Source: Siphonodentalium dalli
Lineage: Eukaryota; Mollusca; Scaphopoda; Gadilida; Siphonodentaliidae
Assembly (NCBI GenBank): GCA_032622095.1
Contig: CP136069.1
Location: 19,605,326-19,669,325, forward strand
DNA length: 64,000 nucleotides
Reading direction: 5' to 3'
Part shown: positions 11,201 through 20,330 of the stretch, piece by piece
Layout of the letters: the number at the start of each line of letters is the position of its first letter
Numbering within the stretch: the stretch's first letter is position 1
Notes under the pieces: model-generated
The model's input: only the letters and a program-made list of their open reading frames with translations
What the model was told of the DNA's origin: nothing
The model's database searches: none
Made by a program: the position numbers and the translations under genes

Positions 11201-13201
11201 GAAACACGTTCATCTGAGAAACGTATCGGGGACGAAGAGCCGAAGGAATTGGACAGTTCTCCTCGTGAAAACGAAAAGGCAGAAGAAAAAACAAAAGTTG
11301 AACCAAATTCAGAAGTGGACAGAAGTCGCGAAAAGACAACTAAGAAACCAACAGCACGAGATAGAAAACCACTAGAAGATCCTAAACGAGATGAGAAGAC
11401 TCCTGATTCCCGTGAAGACAAAAACCAAAAGGAGAAAACTAAAACCAAACCAAAAACAGAAGCAGGAAAAGGAAGTGACAAAACAGCTGAAAAAGCAGCC
11501 GGTCGTGATGATCAGAATGATAATTATCTAAGAAAACATAGCCCAGTTCAAGAAAAGACTGTAGAAAAGAAACCGGTTGAAGAAAATCAAGTTCCACATA
11601 AAAGTGAGCAGACGAAAGAAGAAACAAAAGACAAACCAAAACCAGAACCAAAACCGAAAACCGAGAAAACTAATAAAATAGTACCGAAGGACCAAGATGC
11701 TAAACAAGTACGAAATAATGATCCTCAAAATAACAGGGAAGAACAGACAGACAAGAAGCAACAAGATGACAAAATACCATCTAAACCGAGTACAAAGGAG
11801 AGTGGTAAGACGATAGGCAAGAAGCAGAAAGATGATAAAACGCCAACTGATCCGAGTCCAGAGGATGGTAGTAAACAAACAGACACGAAGAAGAAAGATG
11901 ATAAAACACCATCTGAGCCGAGTCCAAAGGAGGGTGGTAAACAAACAGGCAAAAAGCAGAACGATGATAGAATACCATCTGAGCCGAATTCAAAGGAGAA
12001 CGACAACAAAGCGAGCCAGAGTTCTTCCAAGAATGAACCGACAAACGATATCGAAGTGAAACCACTAAGTGGGAATTCGGTACCACCCAAAGCGCATAAA
12101 ATTAAAACAACCCCCAGAAACAAGGAAGAAATACTGACGAGACGCGATGAGCGCCCGAAGAAATCCACATCGCCATCTAAAACAGATAGTCATCCAGCCA
12201 ATAACAGAAATGCATCTCCTGATCAAGGAAGAAAACGTCCACCGACGCCAGAGAAAGCATCGGAAAGATCACCGTCGCCACGTGACAAGCGTGCAATAAC
12301 CCCAGATAATACAAGCCAGAAGGCGGGGTCTCCTGATAGGGTAGCTGACGAGACACAGCCAAGTGATCGCGGGAGGTCAAGGTCAAGAAACAGAACTCCA
12401 CGCCCAAGAACAAAAGATCGACGGGACACCTCGCCGACTGAGAACAGAATAGATTCTGCTGAGAGGACGTCTCCAGACCGGAATGATGATCGTTTGCCTC
12501 CGCGCAATCAGCGGAATGAATCCCCAGTGCGAGATAACAGAGAAACTTCTCCATATCGAGACAGGAGTAGGTCACGTGATGAAATGAATGACGATGCGCC
12601 CAAACGAAGATTCAGAAGGAAGCAAGCTGTCGAAGGAGAAGATGACCAGGCAGTGAGAAAGAAAGATCGAAAGAGAAAACAAACAAAAAACAAGCGTCAT
12701 CGCGATGACTCCCCGGAGAAAGTGATGGAAAGGTTGACACGCCCAAAGCACATTCGGGATCCAGACATTAAGCAGCATAAATGCGAATTTTCTCCCCCAG
12801 ATCACTATTGGGAAGAATTGTCTCCATCTCCAAGAGATCGATCGCCTAGACGTGACGTTTCTCCAGATAAAGGAAATTTGAGGGATCGTTCTCCGAGAAG
12901 GGACAAATCACCGCGAAGAGACAAGTCGCCAGATAAATCACGAAGAGATAAGTCGCCGCGAAGAGTCAAATCGCCAGATAAATCGCAACGAAGAGATAAG
13001 TCGCCGCGAAGGGACCGATCGCCAAGACGTGACGTTTCCCCAAGACGTGACGTTTCCCCAAGACGTGGACGTCGGGAGAAGCGGGAGGACGTCGACAACG
13101 ATTGGTGGGCGAAAAACATGCGATCCAAACGAAGACCGCCGTGCGATGATTATGACGAGGACTATTATCGAAAACAGGCAAGTGTATTTGTTATGATATA
13201 A
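5216..13201 (+). CDS. Gene A: giant KE/ER-rich repeat protein with EYKG modules and C-terminal WW box
   Basis: This is a 2661-codon uninterrupted frame. No named family is recognised; the protein is charged, almost without hydrophobic segments, and has no signal peptide or membrane span, so it is probably intracellular. Order: EYKP repeats at residues 118-137; 15 copies of a module EYKGG...GY.GNLGDDMTKG between residues 205 and 1825; ten of these in a 117-residue tandem array (about 520-1665) alternating with E/R/K-rich stretches likely to form single alpha-helices; a Lys/Asp/Pro-rich region (1830-2340); SP/RS blocks (2345-2470, 2540-2620); and NDWWAKNMRSKRRP at 2628-2641. An acceptor precedes ATG 5216. 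ATG 5444 (residue 77) has a stronger start context and is an alternative. AACAG|GCAAGT at 13177/13178 is a possible GC donor, so the last eight residues here may be intronic. The many antisense ORFs are shadows of the repeat. Confidence 0.85.
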   Translation: MKTRSEVFQLPPISGGIVSLSDCDECKSHASWRTTTTTTPLSRDAAITKAKDRSRPHWIRIASAKCGRNRLTFTEDMASKMQVVEPYSDRRAIIQTPQPDVWTAMPNQKANVVDMFKTKEYKPSEYKPKGYKPNRFRQVVVREYKPTIYSNMLFSKTRGRIRPHSRKYEPDKARSNQVSILPARDDKERGDNTTRKDGSNKGQKDLYSGKEYKGSQFHPANNEYRGGNKYDMNKGERYGRVPRSEEESDPKRQKKDEGDKAKKDKHDKENKKEEDKLRKEEEKKRKQEEKEKAQREKEEKQGKSNQKADKADDDKSKTTQAKKDKLSSQPLGYKAKEYGGGRQLGYHEYKGNLGDDMNKGKISRVAAEEKERDKRKENKDRDKRDKDDANKKEKEPRESRAKNSPNRNDNQNTREYKGGFNDNYSGYHGNLRDDMTKGNKGDRRHSFGEEDEKAKREREAREKKEREKEQKEKSKREKEDKKEREKREREEEQERRRNEKEEKDRERRDKKGSPTRHDNPEAREYKGGMNVGYRGYDGNLKDNMTKGNRGDPRQRPDDDDEERQRKEKAEKEKDKVTKEKERREKNGSPTRHNNLQAKEYKGGMNVGYRGYAGNLGDDMTKGNRGDPRQRDDGDDGDEKDRKQRELKEKRERDRENKERERHDKEDKKDRDKREKEEDKERQRKEKEDRERDKVTKEKESRVKKGSPTRHDNLEAKEYKGGMNVGYRGYAGNMGDDMTKGNRGDPRQRPDDDDDEKDRKQRELKEKREREKEKTERERLDKEDKKDRDKREKKEEKERQRKEKEDREKDNVPKEKERREKKGSPTRHDNLQAKEYKGGMNVGYRGYAGNLGDDMTKGNRGDPRQRDDDNDDEKDRKQRELKEKQDRDRENKERERREKEDKKDRVKREKEEEKERQRKEKDDREKDNVTKEKEHREKKGSPTRHDNLQAKEYKGGMNVGYRGYVGNLGDDMTKGNRGDPRQRPDDDDDYEKGRKQRELKEKRERDRENKERERHDKEDKKDRDKREKEEEKERQRKEKEEKDKDKVTKEKERGEKKGSPTRHDNLEAKEYKGGMNVGYRGYAGNLGDDMTKGNRGDPRQRPDDDDDEKDRKQRELKEKRERDRENKERERRDKEDKKGRDKREKVEEKERQRKEMEEKDKDKVTKEKERREKKGSPTRHDNLQAKEYKGGMNVGYRGYAGNLGDDMTKGNRGDPRQRDDDDDDEKERKQRELKEKRERERENKEREKRGKEDKKDRDKREKEEEKERQRKEREDREKDKVTNEKESREKKGSPTRHDNLEAKEYKGGMNVGYRGYAGNLGDDMTKGNRGDPRQRPDDDDDEKERKQRELKEKRERERENKEREKRGKEDKKDRDKREKEEEKERQRTEREDREKDKVTKEKEPRVKKGSPTRHDNLQAKEYKGGMNVGYRGYAGNLGDDMTKGNRGDPRQRPDVDDDEKERKQRELKEKRERERENKEREKREKEDKKDRDKREKEEEKERQRKEREDREKDKVTKEKEPRVKKGSPTRHDNLEAKEYKGGMNIGYRGYAGNLGDDMTKGNRGDPRQRPDDDDDEKERKQRELKEKRERERENKEHEKREKEDKKDRDKREKEEEKERQRKEREDREKDKVTKEKERRVKKGSPTRHDNLEAKEYKGGMNVGYRGYDGNLKDGMTKGNRGDPKEESERKDVEREQREREKNEKEERDRRAREEKRERAKGEKEEQRERNEKQKRDKDQREKQEKQEREERERSDKDEREEKRQREREEKERKAKDKEIERKQREKVDRKITTHHDNLQARDYHGGININDRGYKGDLDDDLTKGKRGVKTEKNTTKKDDKSDAADEEKVSAVDEKKLGVQKKPDKEGKEDKKKTLTRKDTAREHAFIDSEWKDGKAKPTVKSDRIPKKDSDRARKVASNIPHEEEVRDDKNDQKTEEREKPGDKKPDKSDDKADKKTKIREESDDRKSDKSNDRDEKPQLKTSQKNTPERKKKVEETRSSEKRIGDEEPKELDSSPRENEKAEEKTKVEPNSEVDRSREKTTKKPTARDRKPLEDPKRDEKTPDSREDKNQKEKTKTKPKTEAGKGSDKTAEKAAGRDDQNDNYLRKHSPVQEKTVEKKPVEENQVPHKSEQTKEETKDKPKPEPKPKTEKTNKIVPKDQDAKQVRNNDPQNNREEQTDKKQQDDKIPSKPSTKESGKTIGKKQKDDKTPTDPSPEDGSKQTDTKKKDDKTPSEPSPKEGGKQTGKKQNDDRIPSEPNSKENDNKASQSSSKNEPTNDIEVKPLSGNSVPPKAHKIKTTPRNKEEILTRRDERPKKSTSPSKTDSHPANNRNASPDQGRKRPPTPEKASERSPSPRDKRAITPDNTSQKAGSPDRVADETQPSDRGRSRSRNRTPRPRTKDRRDTSPTENRIDSAERTSPDRNDDRLPPRNQRNESPVRDNRETSPYRDRSRSRDEMNDDAPKRRFRRKQAVEGEDDQAVRKKDRKRKQTKNKRHRDDSPEKVMERLTRPKHIRDPDIKQHKCEFSPPDHYWEELSPSPRDRSPRRDVSPDKGNLRDRSPRRDKSPRRDKSPDKSRRDKSPRRVKSPDKSQRRDKSPRRDRSPRRDVSPRRDVSPRRGRREKREDVDNDWWAKNMRSKRRPPCDDYDEDYYRKQASVFVMI
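6765..10215 (+). repeat. 351-bp coding tandem repeat inside gene A
   Basis: About ten units of 351 bp (117 codons) lie head to tail. One unit is 354 bp because of an extra codon in the GAT run that encodes the Asp tract. Neighbouring units from about 8750 on are almost identical in DNA. Unit variants (LQAK or LEAK before EYKG, and RQRD or RQRP before the Asp tract) partly alternate, suggesting that some expansion occurred in pairs of 702 bp. Diverged single modules flank the array on both sides. Period divisible by three keeps the frame open. Confidence 0.95.
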
Positions 13202-13339
13202 TCCAAGGCTTCAAGGTAGTACTCTTGTAGAATGTTGACATTTTAGTACGCATTATCGAAAATAGGCAAGTTTATTTGCTATAATTTGCGCTAAGGTTTC
13301 AAGGTAGTACTCTTGTGGAATGTTGACATTTTAGTATGC
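13164..13339 (+). repeat. 88-bp tandem duplication covering the end of the gene A exon
   Basis: Two copies (13164-13251 and 13252-13339) share TTATCGAAAA(C/T)AGGCAAGT and TTCAAGGTAGTACTCTTGT. The GC-donor-like sequence at 13178 is duplicated at 13266 (AATAG|GCAAGT). The duplicate lies beyond the in-frame stop. Confidence 0.8.
13175..13183 (+). promoter_or_regulatory. Candidate GC-AG splice donor of gene A
   Basis: CAG|GCAAGT matches the consensus of the minority GC-AG introns, which need strong flanking matches. Cutting after 13177 leaves 2654 whole codons (phase 0). The frame would otherwise end seven codons later. A phase-0 acceptor exists at 14155. Confidence 0.4.
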
Positions 13340-13386
13340 ATGACTGCATGGCCGCACATACGAGACAAATATCAAACTAACAATTT

Positions 13387-13510
13387 GACAGTCCCATCTG
13401 AGGTATATACGCACACACAATGTCAACAGTCCCATCTGAGGTATATACGCACACACAATGTCAACAGTCCCATCTGAGGTATATACGCACACACAATGTC
13501 AACAGTCTGA
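13387..13510 (+). repeat. 38-bp minisatellite, about three copies
   Basis: CAGTCCCATCTGAGGTATAT followed by ACGCACACACAATGTCAA repeats three times almost without change. It lies in the probable intron of gene A. The ORF starting at 13420 is a by-product. Confidence 0.85.
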
Positions 13511-13534
13511 TTTGTTTACTAATATTTAAATACA

Positions 13535-13885
13535 TATTATGCGTAAAACTAATAAGTCAGTATTCGGGCGATATGCTGGAAGAGTGTATCATTCTACTAG
13601 CATTACCGAAAATTTCAAGCAAATCGACCGTACAACTCCATAGAAAACAACGTTTGAACTACGCGAAATTGTCAATATTTTCTTCTCGATTCGGGACTCA
13701 ACTATCGTCGATAAACTAACGCAAACGATTTCGCCACCGAAATTCATTGCATTTAATTAATATATAATATTGATTGTGTGTTGTCAATTTGAATATACTT
13801 TTTGTAAAAATAACTACTTTGAGCAAGATTATTCTCCATTTCTATTTTATCACCCTATCGGGAGTGTTTCACATCACTTTAATAC
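13535..13885 (+). mobile_element. Dispersed element of the GTGAAAC-end family, copy 1
   Basis: Shared blocks are TTTCAAGCAAATCGACCGTA, CAACTCCATAGAAAA, CGATAAACTAACGCAAACGA and the end GGGAGTGTTTCACATCACTT. Other copies lie at 26866-27177 (+), 27713-27945 (-), 39330-39475 (-, partial) and 45051-45400 (-). It is non-coding and the superfamily is not assigned. Confidence 0.7.
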
Positions 13886-14155
13886 ACGACAAGCACCTTG
13901 CGTGTATGTAAGCTTACACATACACCACAAAGTTATTTTATTGGAAACAACTGTAAACATTGCTATAATTGTTAGTGTCTTCATTGCGTCATCGAACATA
14001 TATAAAATACAAACTATAAATTCAATTCTTGATTTCTAAAATATCCTTGACACATTAGTATATAATCACACACCTTCTGCATTCACACAATTAACTTCCC
14101 TAAGAATTAGTACAAATTGCGATACGGTTACACGAATGTTTCCTACGGTCTTCAG

Positions 14156-14380
14156 GCAATAACTGAAGTCGACCACTTCATAAAAAGCGACGAACACATA
14201 CGTCACTCCAAGCCGACCGTGTGCACACGCTCGGTGCGTGGTGTCCACTTCACAAGAAGCGATGAACCATCTTCGTCACTTCAAGCTGTGTCTTATTATG
14301 GGGAGACTGAGTTGGAACTTGAACAAAAAATGTTACTTGAAATTGTTGTGGTAGTTTTGAAAAGTTGTTCAAATTATTAA
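14156..14380 (+). CDS. Candidate second and last exon of gene A
   Basis: TTCCTACGGTCTTCAG ends at 14155 and opens a phase-0 frame of 74 codons to a stop at 14380, matching the phase-0 donor of gene A at 13177. It contains two related segments, VDHFIKSDEHIRHSK and VHFTRSDEPSSSLQ, and an acidic then hydrophobic tail, ELELEQKMLLEIVVVVL. This would give the gene A protein a short C terminus after the WW box. No clear AATAAA follows. The exon is predicted only from splice signals, phase and an open frame. Confidence 0.33.
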   Translation, partial: AITEVDHFIKSDEHIRHSKPTVCTRSVRGVHFTRSDEPSSSLQAVSYYGETELELEQKMLLEIVVVVLKSCSNY

Positions 14381-15617
14381 TGATCCTTTAAAATGTACTG
14401 GTAAATGATTATAAGGAATGACTTGCAGATCGATTGTGGTCATTTTTGTTTAATTACTCTACCGGTCAAAATCCAATGACCCCAATCGACCTTCAAGTCA
14501 TTTCTTATACAAACAACAAGAACATTGCAGTAAAACTCTGTGACATGACTGTATCTTTAAACATGAAACCGCCAAAACAATCACGATTCCGTCCTGCAGC
14601 ATGACAAGCCTATATATATGTATCACCAAAAGTTGATCGGGTATGCGGAAGGACTTTGTCATCAGAGGGCGTAAACATACATCTGATTCATATATTTTGT
14701 TTAACAAGGGACGCAATGACAGAGGGGTGTGGTGCCTAACCTCATTATCATTGGCATAGATCCCACCAAGCATGTTTTAATTTCGACAGAAATTGTAGGT
14801 GTAATCGTATATCTGTACTTTAGCTTCTTTGTAAACTTTGTCATTGAGTTATGCCCCTTGGTTTGCACACACAAATTGCTCAATTGATCCATTTTTTGAC
14901 TCAAATTGACCATTTTCAACCCAAAAACAGACCATGACAGAGCGAATGCCAGTAAATAAGTTTCTTCCACCTGATAGATCTATGTTACAGATGAGATATA
15001 TTTGAAATAGAAAAAAAGTTATCATGTCAATTTGAAAAAAAATGTTTTGCAAACGCAGATGACATAATTCAGGGAAGAGAAATCGGCCTATTTTTCTGTA
15101 ACCAATAACACAGAATACGAAAATCCTGTTGTGTATCCAAATTTTTCACTTTTTGTGTGAGCTTTCCCAGTTGTAAACTAATTACACGTTCAAGAGTGAC
15201 TTGTGTCCATTTAACCCGTGCTGTACTAAATACTCATTGACGAGTAGTTCCGTTAGGAAATGTTCAATTAATACGTTCAAGAAACGATCACCCGTTGAGC
15301 TTATTATCTGAACATTTCCCACCAATGAATATGATTCATTCTGCTCCTGTATTATCTGGTTTTCTGTCTGTCGTCTGCTTTTATTGCATGAACACCCCGC
15401 CAAATGAATAATATACCATTCCAATGTATACTTTTATAACTGATTGGAAGAATCCATTCGGGATAGAAAGGGATAATAGTGTCCTGTCTACTTTTAGAGC
15501 GACGGACAACTGAGGCCTCTACGAATGATATTCAGTCCTATAGAGCCGTACAACAAACGGGGCTTTATATCCGAGAAATACTCCAAGATTCTCAAATATC
15601 GATCTATGGTAAGGCTT
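14381..15617. other. Intergenic DNA with fragments of dispersed repeats
   Basis: No gene was recognised. The part at 15230-15320 resembles the element at 24235-24445, with GAACATTTCC and ATTATCTGAACATTTCCCAC. The part at 15360-15470 resembles 52640-52760, with ATTCCAATGTAT and AATCCATTCGGG. The remainder is AT-rich with frequent stops. Confidence 0.4.
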
Positions 15618-16682
15618 CCCGCCCTAACAAGATAGCTTCAATTTAAAACCGACCATTCTAGATGCCGAATTATGATACATACCATGATATGCCCGCCCTA
15701 AAAAGACTGCTTCAATTTATAACCAACCATTCCCAATACCGAATTATAATACATACAATGATATGCCCGCCCTAACAAGACTGCTTCAAATTTATAACCG
15801 ACCATTCCCAATACCGAATTATAATACATGCAATGATATGCCCGCCCTAAAAAGACTGCTTCAAATTTATAACCGACCATTCCCAATACCGAATTATAAT
15901 ACATGCAATGATATGCCCGCCCTAAAAAGACTGCTTCAAATTTATAACCGACCATTCACAATACCGAATTATAATACATGCAATGATATGCCCGTGCTAA
16001 CAAGACTGCTTCAAATTTATAACCAACCATTCCCAATACCGAATTATAATACATGCAGTGATATGCCCGCCCTAACAAGACTGCTTCAAATTTATAACCG
16101 ACCATTCCCAATACCGAATTATAATACATGCAGTGATATGCCCGCCCTAACAAGACTGCTTCAAATTTATAACCGACCATTCCCAATACCGAATTATAAT
16201 ACATGCAGTGATATACCCGCCCTAACAAGACTGCTTCAAATTTATAACCGATCATTCCCAATACCGAATTATAATACATGCAATGATATGCCCGTGCTAA
16301 CAAGACTGCTTCAAATTTATAACCGACCATTCTTAATACCGAATTATAATACATGCAATGATATGCCCGTGCTAACAAGACTGCTTCAAATTTATAACCA
16401 ACCATTCCCAATACCGAATTATAATATATGCAGTGATATGCCCGCCCTAACAAGACTGCTTCAAATTTATAACCGACCATTCTTAATACCGAATTATAAT
16501 ACATGCAGTGATATACCCGCCCTAACAAGACTGCTTCAAATTTATAACCGACCATTCTTAATACCGAATTATAATACAATGCAATGATATGCCCGTGCTA
16601 ACAAGACTGCTTCAAATTTATAACCAACCATTCCCAATACCGAATTATAATACATGCAATGATATGCCCGTGCTAACAAGAC
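15618..16682 (+). repeat. 75-bp satellite array, about 14 copies
   Basis: The unit reads CCCGCCCTAACAAGACTGCT, then TCAAATTTATAACCGACCAT, TCCCAATACCGAATTATAAT, then ACATGCAATGATATG. Because 75 is divisible by three, both strands stay open for hundreds of codons (for example 15763-16587), giving translations such as PALTRLLQIYNRPFPIPNYN. Variants such as CCCGTGCTAAC or GTGATATAC recur in patches, which suggests duplication of several units at once. There is no splice or start context, so this is treated as satellite DNA. Confidence 0.93.
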
Positions 16683-17079
16683 ACCCTGAACATTCTAACA
16701 GATTAGATGATCTATCCATTTAGATAAATTTATATCTTTCAATATCAATTTTAAATTTATTCCGTAACTTTTTGCTCTAACAAAATAGCTTCACGGAATA
16801 TTGCAGGACAATCTCAGCTATCGGTATCATTGTTAGATCGAACGAAATTATTACAGAACACCATACTCGCAATATGCACAAGCGATCTGAATGATCGATT
16901 CGAGGTACACATTTAACCAGACCACATAGGCTCTTTCTCGGGTTTGATGGTGTTGCGTCCGTTACCAATACAGGGACGTGGTTATTTGAGGTTTACATGT
17001 ATCATGCTGCATGAGACGGAATCAATATTGACTTACAGTTTCATAATATAAAGGCACGGATGTCACTGGATGGCATTGT
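16683..17079. other. Intergenic DNA, nothing recognised
   Basis: The stretch follows the satellite and holds no long frame apart from a 63-codon antisense ORF without supporting signals. Confidence 0.4.
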
Positions 17080-17083
17080 TTGT

Positions 17084-17302
17084 TTGTTGTAACCTAGAAA
17101 TAAAAGTTACAAAATTGTGATTTTTTCCTCAATAATATACTAATAGTATAATATAATGTAGTATGAATGCGATATTAACCACGATTGACATTGGTTGTAT
17201 GTTATAACCTAGAAATAAAAGTTACAAAATTGTGATTTTTTTCCTCAATAATATACTAATAGTATAGTATAATGTAGTATGAATGCGCAATTAACCACAA
17301 AA
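17084..17302 (+). repeat. 114-bp tandem duplication
   Basis: Two nearly identical copies of ACCTAGAAATAAAAGTTACA through AATGTAGTATGAATGCG start about 114 bp apart (17091 and 17205). Non-coding. Confidence 0.85.
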
Positions 17303-17348
17303 CACACTTTGTGTGAGCCGAGCGTCTGTTTATATACAGCACGTAAAG

Positions 17349-17553
17349 AGTGTGCGATAAGCAAAACACTCAACACAGTGGCGATTTATTTTGGGAGAGT
17401 GATTCACAGTGACCCATTCAACACCGAAATCTTGAGTGGCGAGGATTAGCTACCGCTATATACCAGCATGTTGTTAAAAAACATGGTGGATTTTTAACCA
17501 AAGTTCATTTAGCGGTGTCACCCCGGTGTTGAATGTTTTGCTAATCGCACACT
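17349..17553. mobile_element. 205-bp MITE with about 28-bp TIRs
   Basis: AGTGTGCGATAAGCAAAACA at the left is inverted at the right as TGTTTTGCTAATCGCACACT-type sequence, with CAACAC/GTGTTG extending the match. The interior has a local palindrome around GTTGTTAAAAAACATGG. No ORF. Confidence 0.75.
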
Positions 17554-18646
17554 GTTTGTGCATTGTACTGCGTTATACTATGGTTTTTGTTTACTAACAT
17601 AGCGTACGATCTTGCGAATAACTTGCTATTTATGCGATATTTATGATTGGCATAAGAACATAATCTGTCTATATTTTAATATCTTTATGTTTATGGCGGT
17701 TTTAATGGATGTGACTATTTTAACAGCAATAGCCATCACGAAAGCCATCCGCATCTTTAAGCCTGAGTTGCAAGACATAATGTTCAAACACTTATTCATT
17801 TTATATTCATGATTATGTTGAACTAAGAACTCTGTATAATGAAAGTATTCACTTCACGTCACTGGGTGTTTTAAGTGCGTACAGTGGAATGATGTCCATG
17901 CAGTCCGACCGCCAAGTCACAAATGCTTGTTTTCGCGTATAAAGTTTTTTTCTCTCGGTGGATTCCGAGAGCACCGTTATGAAGAATCCACCTGCTGACT
18001 CAGACTAGATGAAAATCTTGGGAAATTTGAGAACTTTCAGTTAAATCAAGATGGAGGTCAAAATGGCCATCTTTGCCACACAGAGATGGTTTCTACTGAG
18101 AACGAAGCAGAATATCATAACAGTAGCACAATGATTATGTTCATATATGACCTCTTCGTATTGTTTCAACCGAATTTGTGATGGTAGTCTTTCGGTGCAC
18201 CCCGTAAATTACACGGAATATGCTTAATTGTACCCAATACACTGCTGAATATATATCACATGAAACCCCTATTATATCACTAAAAAAGTCATTACATATT
18301 TCCTTATATCTCACTAGTGGCGATTAACGCGTGCTTCCCGCCGACTTGGCACGTATGGTCGCACATGACAACACCAGACAATGTAAAATGGTTGCTTTGT
18401 TCATTGAAATTAAATTCTTGTCCTACTTCGTTGCACTAACGAAAATAGACAAAACAAACTGGGGGACTATATTTTCCGTCGGCTGCTCGAGCGGGCAATA
18501 ATGTCTTATACGGTTGTGAAGCGTCTCAACCAACAATGTAAATACATGTTTGTGCATTAATATGCTTCTGTTAAGGATTTTGATTTGTTAAAAAGGCAAA
18601 CAGATCTAGTTTTTTCGTGTGATATACAAGATCTTCAACTTGTTTT
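17554..18646. other. Intergenic DNA, no gene seen
   Basis: The only notable frame (17612-17812, 66 codons) is hydrophobic and has no splice or start support. The line at about 18040-18080 carries AAGATGGAGGTCAAAATGGCC, a phrase type also seen near 28550 and 31570, probably repeat-derived. Confidence 0.35.
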
Positions 18647-18760
18647 GTTGGGATATAAGATTTTTATGAAACTCGTTTGATACATTTGATTCACAACTCT
18701 TCTACGACTCGTTGTGAATCAAATTCATCAAACTCGTTTCATAAAATCGTTTATCCCAAC
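18647..18760. repeat. 114-bp near-perfect palindrome
   Basis: GTTGGGATATAAGATTTTTA on the left matches TAAAATCGTTTATCCCAAC on the right, and GAAACTCGTTTGAT / ATCAAACTCGTTTC continue the stem. The loop is near 18703-18707. It could be a small foldback element; the ORF across it is an artefact. Confidence 0.8.
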
Positions 18761-18967
18761 ATAACTCATTGGAGGTCCTCTATATTCCATTCACAATTAA
18801 CTAGACACACAGACGGTGGGATGCTTAGAGTTGGGCTGCATGGTAAATTTTTTCCAATCTAAAAGATGATCGTATGTAAACAATTAAACCAATCACATTG
18901 AAATTAAACTTCTTCCTTTTAGAGAGATAACGAACCAAAAGAAGATAAAGGTGCACAACCACTGTGG

Positions 18968-19587
18968 AAGCCTTCCCACATATAACGATGAAGTCATCCT
19001 ACATATAACGATGAAGCCTTCCTACATATACCGATGAAGCCGTCCTACATATAACGATAAAGTCATCCTACACATAACGATGAAGCCGTCCTACATATAA
19101 CGATGAAGCCTTCCTACATATACCGATGAAGCATTCCTACATATAACGATGAAGCATTCCTACATATAACGGTGAAGCATTCCCACATATACCGATGAAG
19201 CCGTCCTACATATAACGATAAAGTCATCCTACACATAACGATGAAGCCGTCCTACATATAACGATGAAGTCATCCTACATATAACGACGAAGCCGTCCTA
19301 CATATAACGATGAAGTCATCCTACATATAACGATGAAGCCGTCCTACATATAACGATGAAGTCATCCTACATATAGCGATGATTCTGTGGAAGCCTTCCT
19401 ACGTATAACGATGAAGCCTTCCTACGTATAACGATGAAGCCTTCCTACGTATAACGATGAAGCCTTCCCACATATAACGATGATGCTGTGGAAGCCTTCC
19501 TACATATAACGGTGAAGCATTCCTACATATAACGGTGAAGCATTCCTACATATAACGATGAAGCATTCCTACATATAACGGTGATGC
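18968..19587 (+). repeat. 23-bp minisatellite, about 27 copies
   Basis: The unit is GATGAAGCCTTCCTACATAT plus AAC, with variants GTCATCC, CCGTCC, GCATTCC and ACGTATAAC. Two copies carry an insertion GATTCTGTGG or GATGCTGTGG, marking larger duplicated blocks. Confidence 0.93.
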
Positions 19588-19792
19588 TATTTCTGTGCTG
19601 GGTAAACGACGACTACATTCTATCGGTGCTGCATCATTTCGTCGACACTTTCGTCGAATATTTATTGGTGCTGTTCTTCAATAATTGCTATCCTAATTTG
19701 TTGTCCGTGTTACTGGCGATGTGATGGGTATTTCTAAACAGTTATTTTGATATTGAGTTATTCCATTACGTCACAGCAAAATTTGATTAAGA

Positions 19793-20330
19793 ATGACTAC
19801 ATTCGAATGGATAAGATCTTGGGATTATTTCCAGTGTTTTCAACGAGGTCTGATACCGTTTACGTACTGTACAATGGAGCGGAAACGTTTGGAGAATAAT
19901 TTCAGTGTTTCCGATGTTATGTACTGGAGTTTTCGTACTGTATACATTCTTGAAAGTGGAAACGAGTGGATGATGTTTTCAGTATTTCCAACGTGATATA
20001 ATGGTGTTTCCGTACTATATGCATTCGAGTGGAACGCTTGGATAATGTTTTCAGTGTCCCCACCGTGACATGATGGAGTTTTCGTACTGTATACATTCAT
20101 GAAAACACTTGGATCATGTTTTTGGTGTTCCCACCGTGGTAAGAAGGAATATCAATACTCTATACGTCATGGAAACGCTTGGATAATGTATTTAGTGTTT
20201 CCAATGTGACAATAATGATGTTGTTTACTGTACTATGTGTATTATATTTATTCAGATTACCGAGGACACTTTTGGACAATGTTTTCATGTTTCCAGCTCG
20301 ACATTTTTGTGTTTTCGAACACATTCTAGA
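19793..20330 (+). repeat. Diverged 71-77-bp tandem repeat, about six copies
   Basis: Units share GTACTGTATACATTC, GGAAACG(C/A)(T/G)TGGATAATG and TTTTCAGTGTTTCCAACGTG. Copies are 70-90% alike, so the array is older than its neighbours. ORFs on both strands follow the repeats and are not considered genes. Confidence 0.8.

Noticed and set aside
5831-13181. Dozens of antisense and alternate-frame ORFs of 60-190 codons within gene A
   Set aside because: They follow the 351-bp period of the coding repeat and the purine-rich strand bias. The plus-strand frame explains them all.
5216-13201. Gene A as caldesmon, trichohyalin, MAP7 or an SR splicing factor
   Set aside because: Similarity would rest only on biased K/E/R or S/R composition. 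The ordered EYKG modules and WW box do not belong to those families as I know them.
15763-16587. A 274-codon repetitive ORF (and the 207-codon antisense ORF) as a real protein
   Set aside because: The ORFs arise from a 75-bp tandem repeat with a period divisible by three; there are no flanking unique coding sequence, splice sites or start context.
18968-19587. CRISPR array
   Set aside because: Units are directly adjacent with no unique spacers and the host is eukaryotic. The same applies to the arrays at 49339-50417 and 51640-52066.
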